Assembly (NCBI RefSeq): GCF_018309085.1
Contig: NZ_CP070502.1
Span: 1,426,001-1,490,000, forward strand
Origin: Sporosarcina sp. Marseille-Q4063
Lineage (GTDB): Bacteria; Bacillota; Bacilli; Bacillales_A; Planococcaceae
DNA length: 64,000 nucleotides
Direction of reading: 5' to 3'
Part shown: piece after piece, positions 63,962-64,000 of the stretch
Position numbering within the stretch: the first letter of the stretch is position 1
Layout: each line of letters begins with the position of its first letter
Program-made: the position numbers and the translations under genes
Notes under the pieces: model-generated
Databases searched by the model: none
The model's input: the letters and a program-made list of their open reading frames with translations, nothing else
Told to the model about the DNA's origin: nothing

Positions 63962-63987
63962 AGTGGCACTAGCGTTCATGTGCCACT
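63962..63987. other. Inverted repeat upstream of radC
   Basis: AGTGGCAC/GTGCCACT, an 8-bp perfect stem with a ten-base loop, about 35 bases before the radC start. It has no T run and could be an operator or the end of the preceding transcript. Confidence 0.45.
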
Positions 63988-64000
63988 CATTCCTTGCCTG

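Noticed and set aside
1..64000. CRISPR arrays, rRNA or tRNA genes
   Set aside because: No regularly spaced repeats, conserved rRNA stretches or cloverleaf-like sequences were noticed on either strand.

Overview
The window reads as a chromosomal segment of a low-GC, endospore-forming Gram-positive bacterium of the order Bacillales, probably the Sporosarcina/Planococcaceae side. This is inferred from the cggR-gapA-pgk-tpiA glycolytic operon, a SpoIIP-type and a YjcZ-type sporulation gene, strong AGGAGG ribosome binding sites, frequent TTG/GTG starts and Bacillus-type MerR, CsoR and CggR. No rRNA, tRNA or CRISPR array was seen. Nearly all genes are on the minus strand.

Core-like left part (1-15.7 kb): tpiA (partial), pgk, gapA and cggR with a recognisable CggR operator and sigma-A promoter. 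Next come a small glutaredoxin-like protein and a lemA/TPM-domain pair. A decayed dpp-ykf peptide operon follows, in which only the two hydrolases DppA and YkfC survive while the transporter genes are deleted or broken. A branched-chain-amino-acid-type ABC transporter operon (livG-acs-livH-livM-livK-livF) carries an acyl-CoA synthetase gene inside it.

Scrap zone (15.7-21 kb): two copies of a module (tyrosine integrase tail, hairpins, DUF771-type gene), a group II intron 3' remnant, a YjcZ-type small protein, a 5'-truncated ImmA/IrrE peptidase, a collapsed integrase, two small genes broken by a stop or frameshift, and a mosaic of fragments copied from the mercury/copper region about 9 kb downstream.

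MoxR/vWA module (21-25.4 kb): a co-oriented set of an unknown 297-aa protein, a 64-aa coiled-coil protein, a MoxR-type AAA+ ATPase and a vWA/MIDAS protein. It is preceded by a gene-free leader with two strong terminators. This is the best candidate for a poorly described system in the window.

Metal island (25.5-43.4 kb): merR-merA; remnants of a CDF exporter and a CadA-type ATPase; a YdhK lipoprotein; a Cys-rich four-helix copper storage protein; a lipoprotein multicopper oxidase; two small membrane proteins; a two-component system; a stand-alone CuA-type cupredoxin lipoprotein; csoR, copZ, copA; a TlpA-like thioredoxin; a SpoIIP-like protein; a membrane cupredoxin; copB; and a copy of lgt. 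The likely joint function is copper (and mercury) detoxification at the membrane surface.

Cytochrome c/thiol-redox region (43.4-52 kb): resC/ccsB, resB/ccs1, ccdA, a second TauE/CcdA-like membrane protein, an F510_1955-type beta-propeller lipoprotein, and a two-component system. A divergent ResA-like thioredoxin completes the thiol-reduction route for cytochrome c maturation.

Right accessory part (52-64 kb): a serine resolvase, a three-gene set with an Mrr-like nuclease, a small lipoprotein, a complete type I restriction-modification operon (hsdM-hsdS-hsdR) followed by an unknown 261-aa gene, and a radC homologue. The features were found by reading the sequence alone; names rest on motif recognition and no database search was possible.
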